In this document: positions 1 to 7,269 of the stretch, piece by piece | How positions within the stretch are numbered: position 1 is the first letter of the stretch | How the letters are laid out: each line of letters begins with the position of its first letter | Source: an uncultured Agathobacter sp. | GTDB lineage: Bacteria > Bacillota > Clostridia > Lachnospirales > Lachnospiraceae | Direction: 5' to 3' | Length of the DNA stretch: 22,798 bases | NCBI GenBank assembly: GCA_934365945.1 | Contig: CAKRNE010000030.1 | Coordinates: forward strand, 1-22,798 | Notes under the pieces: generated by a model | The model's input: the letters and a program-made list of their open reading frames with translations, nothing else | Database searches by the model: none | What the model was told of the DNA's origin: nothing | Program-made: the position numbers and the translations under genes

Positions 1-3
1 AAC

Positions 4-32
4 ACAAAAAGACGGTTGAAAAAGCAGCCGTC
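4..32 (-). terminator. Rho-independent terminator of the COG3581-like gene
   Basis: On the minus strand an 8-bp stem (arms 25-32 and 11-18, one internal C/A mismatch) with a 6-nt loop is followed at once by a run of five T. It begins directly after the TAA stop codon at 33-35, so it is placed to end this gene's transcript. Confidence 0.8.
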
Positions 33-1256
33 TTATTTCATATCTACCAGCATCTTCACACGATTGTATAAATTTAATTCCGAACCGCTTGAATCTACAT
101 CCACACTGACTATTCTCGCATCCGGCATTCGACGTTGTAATGAAGGATATAAACCTCTGCCACAACAGTGATTGACCATACAGCCAAACGGCTGTACCGC
201 CACAATCTTCATGCAATCATGTTTCACATGTCCGACGATTTCTCCCCCTATCAACCATCCGTCCCCTATGTTGTAATGAAAGCTGACATAGTCTTGTGCT
301 TCTTTTTTCAATGTTGCAAAATCCTCCATACAATAGAAACCATATTGACGCAGAGACTGCAGCATTGCATTTTGTAGAGAAGTGAACAATTTTAAAACGA
401 CCTTATACAACAATGCTTCCATTCTTCCGGATTCATTTAAATGTGAATCCATATAGTACATTGCATACCAGGAAAGGCCATTGGTATGACTTTCGCAGCC
501 TTGTTCTTCAAGAAATCGCACCATATTCCAGTTCCCCAGATGGCAATACTTGATGTAAATTTCACCCACTATACCAATTCGCTGCTTTTTGCAATCATTT
601 TTTGGCATTCTCTGGAAATCAGCAGCAATCTTTTTGAAATTTCGTTTCATATGGCCGATGGTAAGATGTTTTCCACTTATGATATCTTCCGAAAGCACGT
701 GTATCCACTTCTTCCAGATATTTTCCGCCTCGCCGCTCTTTGCCTCATACGGACGTGTCTGTTGCAACAATGCCATCAGGATATCTCCATAAAATAATCC
801 AAACAGTGCACGCCACACCATTCCCGGCTCTATCTGAACCTGTTCCTCTTTTTCGAGTCCTTTCAAATTCAACGCCAGTACCTTTACCTGTGGAAAACCG
901 GCTTTTACCACTGCTCTGCGCAATACGCCCGTATAGTTCGATCCCCTGCAGGCATCCCCTGCTGAGGGCATCAAAAGTCTGGTCCGGTTCAAATCATATT
1001 TACCGGATTGCAGAGCGGCAACCATCTGCCCTGTGATCAGAATAATCGGATAACACATATCATTATTTACATATTTTAATCCAATATTAACAATGTTCTC
1101 CTCATTTTCCAACACAACCGGGTGATAATTTTTTGAATAAAATGCATACTTCAACAGCGGAAAATGCATATCAAGCATCGCCGGAATAAGCAGAATATAT
1201 TTTTCTCTGTCGCTGTTTTCATCAATCCGATACATCACAATTCCATTATCCAGCAT
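33..1256 (-). CDS. Acyl-CoA dehydratase activase-related protein (COG3581-like), stand-alone
   Basis: The 407-residue protein matches from memory the C-terminal third of the very large 2-hydroxyacyl-CoA dehydratase activase-type proteins. Visible signatures are ILLIPAMLDMHFPLLKYAF near residue 22, the NNDMCYP motif near 65, GDACRGSNYTG near 100, RIGIVGEIYIKY near 227, and VQPFGCMVNHCCGRG near 355. The conserved cysteines suggest an iron-sulfur cluster, as in the related HgdB/HgdC activase systems. The ATPase (BadF/BcrAD) halves of the full-length protein are absent, so the exact reaction is unknown. The annotated ATG lies directly after an in-frame TAA and 27 nt from the nearest strong ribosome binding site, so start choice is uncertain; the ATG at residue 8 (near 1235) is an alternative. 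It follows the lipoprotein gene without a visible terminator between them. Confidence 0.8.
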   Translation of the reverse strand: MLDNGIVMYRIDENSDREKYILLIPAMLDMHFPLLKYAFYSKNYHPVVLENEENIVNIGLKYVNNDMCYPIILITGQMVAALQSGKYDLNRTRLLMPSAGDACRGSNYTGVLRRAVVKAGFPQVKVLALNLKGLEKEEQVQIEPGMVWRALFGLFYGDILMALLQQTRPYEAKSGEAENIWKKWIHVLSEDIISGKHLTIGHMKRNFKKIAADFQRMPKNDCKKQRIGIVGEIYIKYCHLGNWNMVRFLEEQGCESHTNGLSWYAMYYMDSHLNESGRMEALLYKVVLKLFTSLQNAMLQSLRQYGFYCMEDFATLKKEAQDYVSFHYNIGDGWLIGGEIVGHVKHDCMKIVAVQPFGCMVNHCCGRGLYPSLQRRMPDARIVSVDVDSSGSELNLYNRVKMLVDMK

Positions 1257-1305
1257 TTATTTGATTCATTCATTAAAAATAATCCTCCCTTTTATAAACA
1301 TTCAT
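1235..1305 (-). other. Two overlapping leader mini-ORFs upstream of the COG3581-like gene
   Basis: A strong Shine-Dalgarno-like GGGGAGG precedes an ATG at 1305 opening a 10-residue ORF (MNVYKREDYF). Its TAA stop overlaps an ATG at 1273, preceded by AGGGAGG (1284-1290), opening a 12-residue ORF (MNESNKCWIMEL). That second ORF runs past the annotated start of the main gene in another frame. These may be leader peptides coupling translation, or debris of a lost 5' coding part. Translation is inferred only from ribosome-binding sequences. Confidence 0.3.
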
Positions 1306-1335
1306 CTTCTTATACTCCTCCCCTACTTTTTGTCC

Positions 1336-1716
1336 TTATTCTGCTTTCTCAACAGATATTATCTTTCCCTCAAACGGGTCTACCTCTGAAATAGTTCCGG
1401 TATATTTAACCGTCACCTTATCTCCGCTTGCAACACTCTCGAGTCCGTCAGGCTTTTCATCAAAGGTAAAGCTGTAAGGTGTATCCTTATCATCAGTCAC
1501 TACAAACATGAAGTCCTTTATATCATCGATTGTTCCTGTAAGCTCTTTCTCCTCCTGTGAGCCCTTTTCACTTTCATCCTGGGTCTCAGACTGCTTTGTA
1601 TTTTCAGTACCTGTAGCCTTATCCTGTTTTGTATTACTCTGTCCACAGCCTGCAAACAAGCTGGCACAAAGCATAGCTCCTATTACAATTGTAATCAGTT
1701 TTTTCTTCATTATCAT
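1336..1716 (-). CDS. Small secreted lipoprotein
   Basis: The 126-residue protein has a type II signal peptide: a KKK n-region, a hydrophobic stretch, and a lipobox LFAGC with the lipidated cysteine near residue 24. Then come a polar Ser/Thr/Glu/Lys/Gln-rich linker of about 35 residues and a compact beta-rich C-terminal domain (ELTGTIDDIKDFMFVVTDD onward, to residue 126). It should be lipid-anchored on the outer face of the membrane. The C-terminal part resembles small OB-like domains of other Clostridia lipoproteins; I do not recognise a defined family. Two ATGs lie 6 nt apart (1716 and 1710), and GGAAGAGG upstream fits the first best. The gene lies between the AAA/nuclease pseudogene and the COG3581-like gene on the same strand. 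Confidence 0.8.
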   Translation of the reverse strand: MIMKKKLITIVIGAMLCASLFAGCGQSNTKQDKATGTENTKQSETQDESEKGSQEEKELTGTIDDIKDFMFVVTDDKDTPYSFTFDEKPDGLESVASGDKVTVKYTGTISEVDPFEGKIISVEKAE

Positions 1717-1739
1717 ATACCTCTTCCTTTATTGATAAT

Positions 1740-1777
1740 GCACTCCTGTGAGTGCGCTTTATAAAGAGTACACTCCT
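1740..1777 (-). repeat. Paired short inverted repeats in the lipoprotein leader
   Basis: A perfect 6-bp inverted repeat with a 4-nt loop (GCACTC 1740-1745, GAGTGC 1750-1755) and a second one (GAGT-AC-ACTC, 1766-1775) sit upstream of the lipoprotein ribosome binding site. They share the direct repeat CACTCCT at 1741-1747 and 1771-1777, 30 bp apart, about three helical turns. This could be an operator pair or a weak terminator of the upstream pseudogene; no T-run follows. Confidence 0.3.
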
Positions 1778-1836
1778 ATCTGACTAAAGTAAATAGAATA
1801 CATAAAAAATTAAAGAAATCTTACGAATCTATAAGC

Positions 1837-2968
1837 CTACAGCTTCTCTCCGACTGCCTTGCATCTCTTTTTGCAAAAAGCAATGCCGTATGCTAAAACA
1901 TCGCATCTTCCCTCATCACGGAGAGTCTCATCATATCTCTTCTGTTTTATCTGAGCCAGCGCAGCATCGCAAGCTGCATCAAGCCCCTTAAACTCCTTAG
2001 CATATTTTACCTCAATAACAATGCCTAAATCTGGATTCTCAGGCTTTATAAGTATATCACTAAAGTCATCTCCCGACTCACGATTGGACTTGATGAGCCA
2101 GTCCGGATTGCTTCCTCTAAGCAATCCAAGAAGCAGGCCATGATAAAAGTTTTCCTTCATATCATCAGGTGCCTTTGTATCGAGTATACTTATCATGCGC
2201 CCCATCACGATATTGAGCTGCCTTGCAAGAATCGTCTCGTCTTTATCTAAAATCGCCTTTGATAAAAGCTTCATCGTATCATTGTCATTTGCGACAACCG
2301 CCTTGAACCATTCCTGAATCTGAAGTACAAATACCTCACGTACTTCTTTGTTTGGAATAACGAGCCTGTAAGCGTAGCTTTCGCTATCCGGAAGCTTTAC
2401 TTCACCGACTTTTGTAAGATATCCTATAGTAAAAAGCACACTCCATATATTGTCAATTGTATTATCAATTTCATCGTATGTCAGGTCCAGACGAATGACT
2501 TTCTCAATAGCTTCACCTGCAATCAAACGCTCAATCTCATCCTTTGTCGATGAATCAGCCCTGTTGATAAGGCGCCTCACTACACTCGAAAAACCTGAAT
2601 CTTTCTGCTTCCTTCCCAATGAGCTCAGTAATCATGTATCTTGCATCATCAAAGGAGCTCCCTTCAACACCCTTCAATGACAAGAAAATAACCGGGTACT
2701 TTCCCATATACTCATCACACAGCTCTTTATTACCTGAAATATATAAGCCATCAAACAGAGCTTTATCTGTGCCAATATCAAAAAAGCTCTTAAGCATGCT
2801 CATATTAAGCGTCTTTCCAAAGCGGCGCGGACGTGTAAAAAACGTCACCTCACTCCAGTTTAATAAAAGCTGCTCTATAAGTCTTGTCTTATCCACATAA
2901 TAAAAATGCGATTCCCGCAATTTCCTAAAATCATCAATTCCAACCGGTAACTTCAAAGTACTTGCCAT
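1837..2968 (-). pseudogene. Broken AAA-ATPase-like / PD-(D/E)XK nuclease-domain protein
   Basis: Two reading frames together carry the two ends of one protein family. The 5' part (2968 to about 2590) has the AAA-ATPase-like start: LPVGIDDFRKLRE, YYVDKT, and the Walker A-like RPRRFGKT. The 3' part (about 2590 to 1837) is in another frame and has SVVRRLINRADSSTKDEIERLI and the nuclease-like C-terminus with SNRESGDDFSDILIKP and IEVKYA. Family members are usually 500-600 residues, and the middle ATPase region (about 200 residues) is missing where the frames meet. This points to an internal deletion that also shifted frame, rather than a single-base error. The ATG at 2968 with GGAG six bases upstream is preferred over the GTG at 2980. 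The apparent TTG start of the 3' frame at 2619 is not a real gene start. Confidence 0.8.
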
Positions 2969-2985
2969 AAAAGACTCCACAAAAA

Positions 2986-3020
2986 TAATCCGCTATACTT
3001 AGCTATAGTATAGCGGATTA
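2986..3020. repeat. Perfect 14-bp inverted repeat in the divergent intergenic region
   Basis: Arms TAATCCGCTATACT (2986-2999) and its exact reverse complement (3007-3020) flank a 7-nt spacer. On the minus strand five T follow, which is terminator-like, but the arm also contains the -10 hexamer of the promoter proposed for the pseudogene. An operator or attenuator role is therefore possible. Confidence 0.7.
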
Positions 3021-3035
3021 ACAGTCAAAATACAA
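3007..3035 (-). promoter_or_regulatory. Predicted sigma-A promoter for the AAA/nuclease pseudogene
   Basis: On the minus strand TTGTAT (3030-3035), a 17-bp spacer and TATACT (3007-3012) form a good sigma-A-like promoter about 40 bp upstream of the start codon. The -10 lies inside one arm of the 14-bp inverted repeat. Confidence 0.45.
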
Positions 3036-3081
3036 TCTAAGATTATGGTACCCTACAAACATGAAGTACAAAAAGTAAGCC

Positions 3082-3110
3082 TTGTAATTATAGTACTATG
3101 GTAGTACAAT
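3082..3110 (+). promoter_or_regulatory. Predicted sigma-A promoter for the chemoreceptor
   Basis: TTGTAA (3082-3087), a 17-bp spacer and TACAAT (3105-3110) lie 35 bp before the chemoreceptor start codon. I saw no clear sigma-28 (flagellar) promoter here. Confidence 0.4.
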
Positions 3111-3144
3111 ATAACTATATTATTTACGAATCAGGAGAATCTAT

Positions 3145-5223
3145 ATGGGTTACGATGAAAAAATTTTTAAAACAAAGGCGAATATCAAGGCTCGCAGATT
3201 ATGGCTTGTTTTTGCCTTGCTGCTGACCGCAAATTATGGTACCGACACAGCAAATGGCTCTTATTCCATCAGTAATTATATCATTTTTGTTATTCTATGC
3301 TGGCTGCCTTTTGTGTGTGGTGACATACTTTTAAAAATGAAAGGGAAGGATAATGACCGGTACCGGCTTGCATTTGTCGTCGGATATGGTATTTTTTACG
3401 TATTTTTGTTGTGTACGACAACCTCACCGATTGCATTTACCTACATCCTTCCGATAATCAGCCTTATTGTAATATTCAAGGATGAAAAATTCATGATTTA
3501 CTGCGCTGTTGCAAATATGCTGAGCCTTATTGCAAGTATTGCATTTCACATATTTGTACTGGGTCAGAACACCGCTCTTGACCAGAAAAACTATCAGCTT
3601 CAGGTTGCATGTCTTTTACTATGTTACATAGGCTACATCATGTCAGTACGTCACCTGAATGAATCTGATAATGCACTCACAAACAGTATAAAGTCGGATC
3701 TGGACCGTGTTGTCACAACCGTTGAACAGGTCAAAACTGCAAGCAATACCATAATGGACGGAATAACTGTTGTCCGTGAGCTTGCCTCTGAAAACAAGCA
3801 TGGCTCAGATCTTGTCGTTGATGGAATGAATGAGCTTACCGGAAACAATGGACAGCTTCAGAACCACACTGCTTCTTCACAGGAAATGACCACCGATATT
3901 AGCGCGCAGGTTGAGAATGTTGCAGCCATGATAAATGACATGGTTTCTCTGACAAATGAATCCGGCAAACATGCCCTGGTAAGCTCTGAGGACCTTGAAA
4001 GTCTTGCCCAGACAGCTAAAACCATGTCAGAGCTTTCTACAGAGGTTGAAAATATCTTATCTGAATTCAAAAACGAATTTGAGATGGTTAAAAATGAAAC
4101 CGGAACCATTGATGACATTTCAAACCAGACAAACCTTCTGGCACTTAATGCCTCTATTGAGGCTGCGCGTGCAGGCGAGGCCGGTAAGGGTTTTGCTGTT
4201 GTTGCTGAGCAGATTCGTACTTTAAGTACTGAGACGAGAAATTCATCCGGGCAGATTAGTGATGCTCTCACGCGTCTTGACGAAATTTCCGGAAAGATGA
4301 CCTCATCCATTGAAGAAACACTCAGCCTCATCCAGCTAACGCTTGAGAAAGTAACTCAGACCGGTGAAAATGTAGAAAAAATCACACAGGATTCCAATAA
4401 GCTCGGAAGCCATATTCGTGAAATTGACACTGCAATGCAGGAGGTTGAATCATCTAACCAGCAGCTTGTAGACAATATGGAAAAAGTCTCTGATATCGTT
4501 GAAACCATGACCTCATGTATCAATGATTCTGATGCAGTAAGCCGAAAAATGCTTAGTAAGTATGATGAAAGTGCAACAAATATCAATAATATCGAAGCTG
4601 TTATCCAGGCTCTCATGCATGAGCTCGGAGTTGGCGGATTCATGGGACTTGACGATATCCGCCCGGGAATGAAAGCCAAGGTCATTCTGACAGATGTAAA
4701 GTCCGGCAACGAGTTCCATTGCGAGGTAAAGGCTGTTGACGAAAATGAGCTTAAGCTTGCATCAAGCGGCTTATCTATAGAGTCATCCAGACCTTGTATT
4801 TTAAATGTAACTGTTGGAAATGTAATGTACTGTTGGAAGAAGCTCACAATCACACGTGACCTTGTAGTCCATATCGAAACACAGCCTGAAATATTAAACC
4901 GCAGAAAATATCCACGTATGGATTTATCAAACAATTGCACTATCAAGCTCAAGGGAAGTGATACCACCTTCAAAGGAAAGCTTGACAATATAAGTGCAAA
5001 CGGATTTGCGTTTTTGACAAAAGATCCTTATTTCCTGAATAATAAGGGCGCACAGATTACTATCTCGATAGATAACTTTGCTCTTCCTGAGCACTCAAAA
5101 TTAGATGGATACGTAATCCGCTGCTCTAATAACGATGGAACATATATCGTCGGATGTCAGATGCCTGAGGATAATTATTATATCCAGACATATGTTGACG
5201 AGCAGCTTCGAATGAAGCCATAA
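3145..5223 (+). CDS. Membrane chemoreceptor (MCP) fused to a PilZ c-di-GMP-binding domain
   Basis: The 692-residue protein starts with about six hydrophobic segments (residues 15-170) and little extracellular loop, so it probably senses within or near the membrane. A HAMP domain is not evident. A long coiled-coil MCP signalling domain follows (about 180-490), with the conserved hairpin tip [20 protein letters not shown] near 337-356. That tip docks CheA/CheW. The C-terminus (about 500-692) reads like a YcgR-type module: a beta domain from [13 protein letters not shown], then PilZ with RRKYPR near 585 and DNISANGF near 613. These match the RxxxR and (D/N)xSxxG c-di-GMP-binding motifs. The inferred role is to alter chemotaxis in response to c-di-GMP. 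TCAGGAGAATCTAT upstream gives a convincing ribosome binding site. It is monocistronic, with its own terminator. Confidence 0.9.
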   Translation: MGYDEKIFKTKANIKARRLWLVFALLLTANYGTDTANGSYSISNYIIFVILCWLPFVCGDILLKMKGKDNDRYRLAFVVGYGIFYVFLLCTTTSPIAFTYILPIISLIVIFKDEKFMIYCAVANMLSLIASIAFHIFVLGQNTALDQKNYQLQVACLLLCYIGYIMSVRHLNESDNALTNSIKSDLDRVVTTVEQVKTASNTIMDGITVVRELASENKHGSDLVVDGMNELTGNNGQLQNHTASSQEMTTDISAQVENVAAMINDMVSLTNESGKHALVSSEDLESLAQTAKTMSELSTEVENILSEFKNEFEMVKNETGTIDDISNQTNLLALNASIEAARAGEAGKGFAVVAEQIRTLSTETRNSSGQISDALTRLDEISGKMTSSIEETLSLIQLTLEKVTQTGENVEKITQDSNKLGSHIREIDTAMQEVESSNQQLVDNMEKVSDIVETMTSCINDSDAVSRKMLSKYDESATNINNIEAVIQALMHELGVGGFMGLDDIRPGMKAKVILTDVKSGNEFHCEVKAVDENELKLASSGLSIESSRPCILNVTVGNVMYCWKKLTITRDLVVHIETQPEILNRRKYPRMDLSNNCTIKLKGSDTTFKGKLDNISANGFAFLTKDPYFLNNKGAQITISIDNFALPEHSKLDGYVIRCSNNDGTYIVGCQMPEDNYYIQTYVDEQLRMKP

Positions 5224-5259
5224 AATAAAGCTATAAAATAAAACCATAAAATAAAGCTA
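5221..5259 (+). repeat. Three tandem 13-bp repeats beginning at the chemoreceptor stop codon
   Basis: The unit TAAAATAAAGCTA occurs at 5221-5233 and 5247-5259, with a two-base variant at 5234-5246. The first TAA is the chemoreceptor stop codon. The array abuts the terminator hairpin. It could arise by slippage, and it places stop codons in all three frames. Confidence 0.7.
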
Positions 5260-5316
5260 TATTCTAAAAAAGCTATGAGAACCTTTAACCTGGTCCTCAT
5301 AGCTTTTTAGAATATA
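5258..5316 (+). terminator. Long intrinsic terminator after the chemoreceptor
   Basis: Arms around 5261-5283 and 5292-5315 can pair over roughly 20 bp (AAGCTATGAG with CTCATAGCTT at the core, one A/C mismatch and one bulged A), with a short loop near 5284-5291. T-rich sequence follows. It could also block transcription arriving from the minus-strand genes. Confidence 0.75.
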
Positions 5317-5361
5317 TTTTAGAATATATTTTTTAAAATTATTGTTCAGAATCAATATCAT

Positions 5362-5553
5362 TTATTTGAAATCTACGTTTTCAAATTCACCTACATCAGT
5401 TTTAATGATAATTGTCCTTTCTATATCCGGATTCATCTTAAAATCATATTCTTTTCCATTGATAATAGATTTCGTATATCCGCTATTTGTAATGTCTCTT
5501 TCCAATGTAATCATTGTACTGTCTTTTTGCCTATATAAAGCTTCAACCCTCAT
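5362..5553 (-). CDS. Small hypothetical protein
   Basis: This 63-residue protein starts MRVEALYRQKDSTMITLERD and ends GEFENVDFK. The composition (charged, alternating beta-like strands, no membrane segment) looks like real coding sequence, whereas the overlapping plus-strand frame is hydrophobic and AT-driven. The start at 5553 has a weak AAAGG upstream; an in-frame ATG at 5574 and a TTG at 5613 are alternatives. I do not recognise the family. It lies between the chemoreceptor terminator and pap, 115 bp downstream of pap on the same strand, and could be a small cytosolic protein. Confidence 0.5.
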   Translation of the reverse strand: MRVEALYRQKDSTMITLERDITNSGYTKSIINGKEYDFKMNPDIERTIIIKTDVGEFENVDFK

Positions 5554-5668
5554 AATCACACTACCTTTCGTCATATTTAAAAATATTATATCACTTTGGT
5601 CATATATCTTCAATTGTTTATGCAGGGTATTATATTAAATAAATCATAAAAATTGGAAAAAGCTGTAT

Positions 5669-7150
5669 CTAATTGTTAACGGAATTAATACGTTTTTCAA
5701 TTTCTTCAATAACAATTTTCAAAGCCTTAATTCTTGCGTACTTCTTATCATTTGATTCAAGCACATGCCATGGAGCGTATGTGGTGTTGGTCTTTTTAAG
5801 CATTTCATTGACTGCAGTCTCATACAAATCCCATTTTTCACGGTTTCTCCAATCCTCATCTGTAATCTTCCACTGCTTTTCAGGCGTATTCTGACGATCA
5901 TTGAAGCGTGCAAGCTGGGTATCCTTGTCAATCTGAACCCAGAATTTTATTACTACAGCACCCCAGTCGGATAGCTCCTTTTCAAATTCATTAATCTCAT
6001 TGTATGCTCTCTGCCATTCATTCTCATTGCAAAAGCCCTCAAGACGCTCAACCATCACCCTGCCGTACCAGGTTCTGTCAAAAATAGCTATGTGACCTGT
6101 CTTTGGCAGACGATTCCAGAATCTCCATAAATAGTGTCTCGCCTTCTCATGCGGCTCCGGACTTGCAATTGGATGAACCTCAAAACCTCTCGGGTCGAGT
6201 GCTTCGGTAATTCGCTTTATATTACCGCCCTTTCCTGCGGCATCCCAGCCCTCATAGGCGATAATTACCGGAATCTTCAACCGGTATAGCTTGTTGTGCA
6301 GCTCACTCAGCTTTGACTGAAGCTTTTTAAGCTCCTTTTTGTATTCTTCCTCTGTCAGCTCCTTATCAAGCGAAATCTCGCTAAGCTTTGGAATTTTCTC
6401 CAAAGGAAATACATTTTGTAATAGTGGAACGGCCAGATTACTGTTTTTTAATGCAGTTTCTATTCCACTGACTAAGGTTTCAAGTACCTGAAGCTCTGCC
6501 CATTTTCTGCTCTTGGCATCTATAATATACCATGGATCTGCTGGGGCATTTGTATCATTTAAATATCTGTCAAACACATGCAGACATTTGTCATAATGCT
6601 TATTCTGCCAATTGTCGTTGTCACTTACACGCCATTTGGTATTTTTGTCCTCTTTCAGTATATCAATACGTTTTTTCTGTTCCTTCTGACTAATCTGGAA
6701 AAAGAACTTCATAACAAGATAACCGTTGTCTGTAAGCTGTCGCTCAAACCGCTTCACACTCTCTATCTTTTTCTTGTATTCTTTTTCTCCCATATCCTTG
6801 TGAAGACAATCGTTTACAATCTCGTCCATCCAACCAGAGTCAAGGAACTCAAACTTGCCCTTCTCCGGAATTTTTACAAAATATCTGTACAAAAACGGTT
6901 TACGTTTCTCCTCCTCCGTAGGCTCGTCCATAGTCGCAACCTTGAAGAAACGCGGGTCAATATTTTTGATTACTTTGCCAAGCACACTGCCCTTTCCGGC
7001 GGTTCCCCATCCCTCAAACAGCACCAGCACCGGTAAGCCATGCTCCTTAATCTGCATCGCTAAGGACGACAGCTTTGCGCGCGCTGTATGCAGCCGTTCC
7101 TCAAGCTCATCATCCTCAGGTATTTGTGGTTTATTCCAGTTTTCTAACAT
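5669..7150 (-). CDS. pap: Polyphosphate:AMP phosphotransferase, two tandem PPK2 domains
   Basis: The 493-residue protein contains two PPK2-type P-loop kinase domains. The N-terminal one has GWGTAGKGS (residues 47-55) with a changed loop and SGWMDEIV in place of the usual DR-W-Y motif, so it may be structural. The C-terminal one has the full YEGWDAAGKGG near 300 and FDRTWYGRVMVERLEGF near 365, which fits an active kinase. PPK2 class II proteins of this layout transfer phosphate from polyphosphate to AMP, forming ADP. The ATG at 7150 follows GGGAGG at a 7-nt spacing and is preferred over an upstream TTG. A probable extended -10 promoter lies just upstream, so it is likely transcribed separately from the c-di-GMP gene. 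Confidence 0.9.
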   Translation of the reverse strand: MLENWNKPQIPEDDELEERLHTARAKLSSLAMQIKEHGLPVLVLFEGWGTAGKGSVLGKVIKNIDPRFFKVATMDEPTEEEKRKPFLYRYFVKIPEKGKFEFLDSGWMDEIVNDCLHKDMGEKEYKKKIESVKRFERQLTDNGYLVMKFFFQISQKEQKKRIDILKEDKNTKWRVSDNDNWQNKHYDKCLHVFDRYLNDTNAPADPWYIIDAKSRKWAELQVLETLVSGIETALKNSNLAVPLLQNVFPLEKIPKLSEISLDKELTEEEYKKELKKLQSKLSELHNKLYRLKIPVIIAYEGWDAAGKGGNIKRITEALDPRGFEVHPIASPEPHEKARHYLWRFWNRLPKTGHIAIFDRTWYGRVMVERLEGFCNENEWQRAYNEINEFEKELSDWGAVVIKFWVQIDKDTQLARFNDRQNTPEKQWKITDEDWRNREKWDLYETAVNEMLKKTNTTYAPWHVLESNDKKYARIKALKIVIEEIEKRINSVNN

Positions 7151-7197
7151 ATAATTACCTCCCAATTACTGTTAATTTGAATTGCTACACTATAAAT

Positions 7198-7206
7198 AGT
7201 ATACCA
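7198..7206 (-). promoter_or_regulatory. Predicted extended -10 promoter for pap
   Basis: On the minus strand TGG-TATACT (-10 hexamer at 7198-7203) lies about 50 bp upstream of the pap start codon. The TGn extension fits an extended -10 promoter, and no good -35 is visible. Confidence 0.4.
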
Positions 7207-7247
7207 TTCATCAGGGTTAATTACTATATGTATAAAACTGATTTTAA

Positions 7248-7267
7248 TGTTAGGTGTGAACAGTAAC
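7248..7267 (+). repeat. 20-bp repeat, copy 1 (after the c-di-GMP gene)
   Basis: TGTTAGGTGTGAACAGTAAC here is identical to the minus strand at 16656-16675. This copy sits 3 bp from the stop codon of the HD-GYP gene and contains the short inverted repeat TGTT/AACA. Confidence 0.75.
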
Positions 7268-7269
7268 TT

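Noticed and set aside
1837..2619. A separate 260-residue gene with a TTG start
   Set aside because: Its N-terminal residues are a shifted reading of the upstream AAA-ATPase coding sequence; it is the 3' half of one broken gene.
3858..4988. Two long minus-strand frames opposite the chemoreceptor
   Set aside because: They mirror the strongly biased codons of the MCP domain and match no known protein pattern.
5342..5638. 98-codon plus-strand frame opposite the small hypothetical gene
   Set aside because: It is hydrophobic from AT-rich sequence, has no ribosome binding site and covers the terminator flank; the minus-strand frame is more protein-like.
6578..7036. 152-codon open frame on the plus strand inside pap
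   Set aside because: It is fully antisense to well-conserved PPK2 sequence and shows no protein-like features.
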